From: JAZNUH01 sp045592225
GTDB taxonomy: Bacteria; Bacillota; Clostridia; UMGS1883; UMGS1540
NCBI GenBank assembly: GCA_045592225.1
Contig: JAZNUH010000096.1
Location: 1 to 5,988, forward strand
Reading direction: 5' to 3'
DNA length: 5,988 nt
Below, in pieces: positions 5,031 through 5,988 of this stretch. The notes under the pieces are model-generated. The model ran no database searches. It was not told the origin of the DNA and saw only the letters and a program-made list of their open reading frames with translations. The position numbers and the translations under genes are program-made. How positions within the stretch are numbered: position 1 is the stretch's first letter; each line of letters starts with the position of its first letter.

Positions 5031-5768
5031 TTATTTCTTTAAAAGCATATCCGTTCTGTCGCCGTTTGCTATAAATACGCGTCCGTTTGTGTACTCTGCA
5101 GTAATATTTTCCGCATCCGAAAGCTCAATAAATCTGCCGTTTGCCTTCCATGTACCAGAAAGAGCTGTATCGCCGCATTTATATTTATACTTGCCGTTTT
5201 CAGAAAGGGTGAGCGTAACATCATCCTTTGCGGCACTGCCCTCTTCTACGCTGTAATATTCGCCGTTTGACGCACCTGCTTTAAGTGCATATTCCCCCGC
5301 CAGATATTCGGGCTGCAGCTTTACCATAAAATAATTTTTTCGTATATGGGGTATACCGCTGTAGCCGTAGAATATTCCCATATCCATACCCATACAGGTT
5401 ATGGTTATACTCTCGTTTATATCATCGGTAATGTTTGGTGTGTCAACAGTAACCTCGCCGTTATTATAAGTCCACGTGCCCACCTTTGCAAATTCACGCA
5501 CACCGTCGCCGTACCATACAGCACCGTCCTCGCAAAGCTCAACAACCGCCTCGCTGCCGGGACGAACAAACTGGTCTTCGTCCATCTCACCTAAATATTT
5601 TGTATACTGGGGATTGTCCACTCCCACCTCGTTGGTGTAGTATTCGGTAACATAAACGCCCACATAATCATCGCGTGTAAACACGGTCGGTTCAAGTACA
5701 GTTTCAGGCTGAGCAGAGCATCCTGCAAGCAAAATAATGCACATAATCACGGGTAATATTTTTTTCAT
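5031..5768 (-). CDS. Secreted lipoprotein with two beta-strand GTW modules
   Basis: This 245-residue protein has a lipoprotein signal peptide: MKKILP, a hydrophobic core, and lipobox LAGC with Cys17 as the lipidated residue. The mature part would be anchored on the outer face of the membrane. The remainder is rich in Tyr, Gly, Glu and Thr and seems all-beta. Two similar modules can be seen: one around ELCEDGAVWYGDG to VGTWTYNNG (77-104), the other LTLSENGKYKY to LSGTWKANGRFIEL (186-214). Such lipocalin-like or DUF-type hairpins are frequent in Clostridia lipoproteins of unknown role. ATG at 5768 is chosen because it opens the signal peptide and has GGAGG 5 nt upstream; the frame is open further upstream but passes through the promoter. 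It is the first gene of the operon with the SGNH hydrolase and QueG-like protein. Function is unknown. Confidence 0.85.
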   Translation of the reverse strand: MKKILPVIMCIILLAGCSAQPETVLEPTVFTRDDYVGVYVTEYYTNEVGVDNPQYTKYLGEMDEDQFVRPGSEAVVELCEDGAVWYGDGVREFAKVGTWTYNNGEVTVDTPNITDDINESITITCMGMDMGIFYGYSGIPHIRKNYFMVKLQPEYLAGEYALKAGASNGEYYSVEEGSAAKDDVTLTLSENGKYKYKCGDTALSGTWKANGRFIELSDAENITAEYTNGRVFIANGDRTDMLLKK

Positions 5769-5793
5769 AAATGCCTCCAAAAGCTTTTTTCTA

Positions 5794-5822
5794 ATTTTAC
5801 TGCAAACCACCGCCAAAGTCAA
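5794..5822 (-). promoter_or_regulatory. Sigma-A promoter of the lipoprotein operon
   Basis: On the minus strand TTGACT (5822-5817) and TAAAAT (5799-5794) are separated by 17 bp, giving a start near 5788 and a leader of about 20 nt. This is the only promoter seen for the three-gene operon. It lies only about 30 bp from the presumed insertion-sequence edge. Confidence 0.82.
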
Positions 5823-5851
5823 TATAATTGCAAAAGAAAGAGACTATAAAA

Positions 5852-5880
5852 TGTAGGTTTGTCAATGATGTGTTACAAAA
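5852..5880. mobile_element. Possible insertion-sequence end
   Basis: About 29 bp separate the transposase stop from TGTAGG at 5852, and TGTA is a typical terminal sequence of IS3-type elements. The distance fits the short non-coding end of such an element. The other end and any target duplication lie outside the window, so this edge is inference. Confidence 0.3.
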
Positions 5881-5988
5881 TCAAATAAAAATCTCACCAT
5901 CTTCAATAAAAGCTTTAACATAGTCAACGGGAGCTTTCCAGTGAAGTGGTCTCATAGGAAACTTATTGTAGTTATAGTTATGCACTTT
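5881..5988 (-). CDS. Transposase C-terminal fragment (DDE integrase type), runs off window
   Basis: The last 35 codons of a minus-strand frame enter from the right edge and end at TGA (5881-5883). The sequence NYNYNKFPMRPLHWKAPVDY resembles the tail of rve-type (DDE integrase) transposases, where a Tyr/Asn-rich stretch is followed by an RPL-x-W-x-(S/A)P motif just before the C-terminus. The start and the catalytic residues are outside the window, so intactness cannot be judged. It is probably part of an insertion sequence; the exact family (IS3-like is one candidate) is uncertain. Confidence 0.55.
   Translation of the reverse strand, partial: KVHNYNYNKFPMRPLHWKAPVDYVKAFIEDGEIFI

Overview
The window looks like chromosome from a low-to-moderate-GC, probably anaerobic, spore-forming-lineage Firmicute (Clostridia). 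The pointers are AGGAGG-type Shine-Dalgarno sites, near-consensus sigma-A promoters, T-run intrinsic terminators, a ClpP-like TepA protease, a secreted copper-amine-oxidase-N-type protein and a Clostridia-style lipoprotein. A species cannot be named. Most of the window is ordinary chromosome. The accessory-looking material is at the two edges and in one short non-coding stretch.

Left part (1-1692), minus-strand signals: a hairpin-rich, MITE-sized non-coding element (about 1-177); an intrinsic terminator (193-224) that ends the greA transcript; greA itself (326-805, transcript cleavage factor) with a perfect TTGACA-N17-TATAAT promoter and a leader of roughly 135 nt holding a possible attenuator hairpin; then an unrecognised 213-residue protein (1051-1692).

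Middle (1779-3558), plus strand: tepA (ClpP-fold serine protease) diverges from the unrecognised gene. Its stop codon lies inside the -35 box of the next promoter. That promoter drives a short unit of about 130 nt with its own strong terminator, which I cannot assign to a known RNA class. Six bases past the T-run is the ribosome site of a 26-residue one-helix membrane peptide. Directly after it come another promoter and a secreted Cu_amine_oxidN1-type protein, closed by a terminator shared with the converging operon.

Right part (3548-5822), minus strand: a compact three-gene operon of lipoprotein, SGNH/GDSL hydrolase and short QueG-like iron-sulfur protein. It has one clear promoter, a 12-bp gap and an 8-bp overlap, and ends in the shared bidirectional terminator. 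At the far right edge (5881-5988) is the C-terminal end of a DDE/integrase-type transposase running out of the window. The insertion-sequence end probably lies close to the operon promoter.

I did not find a CRISPR array, tRNA, rRNA, phage module or recognisable defence system. The best candidates for something undescribed are the 2485-2613 RNA with its adjoining micro-peptide, and the structured element at 1-177.
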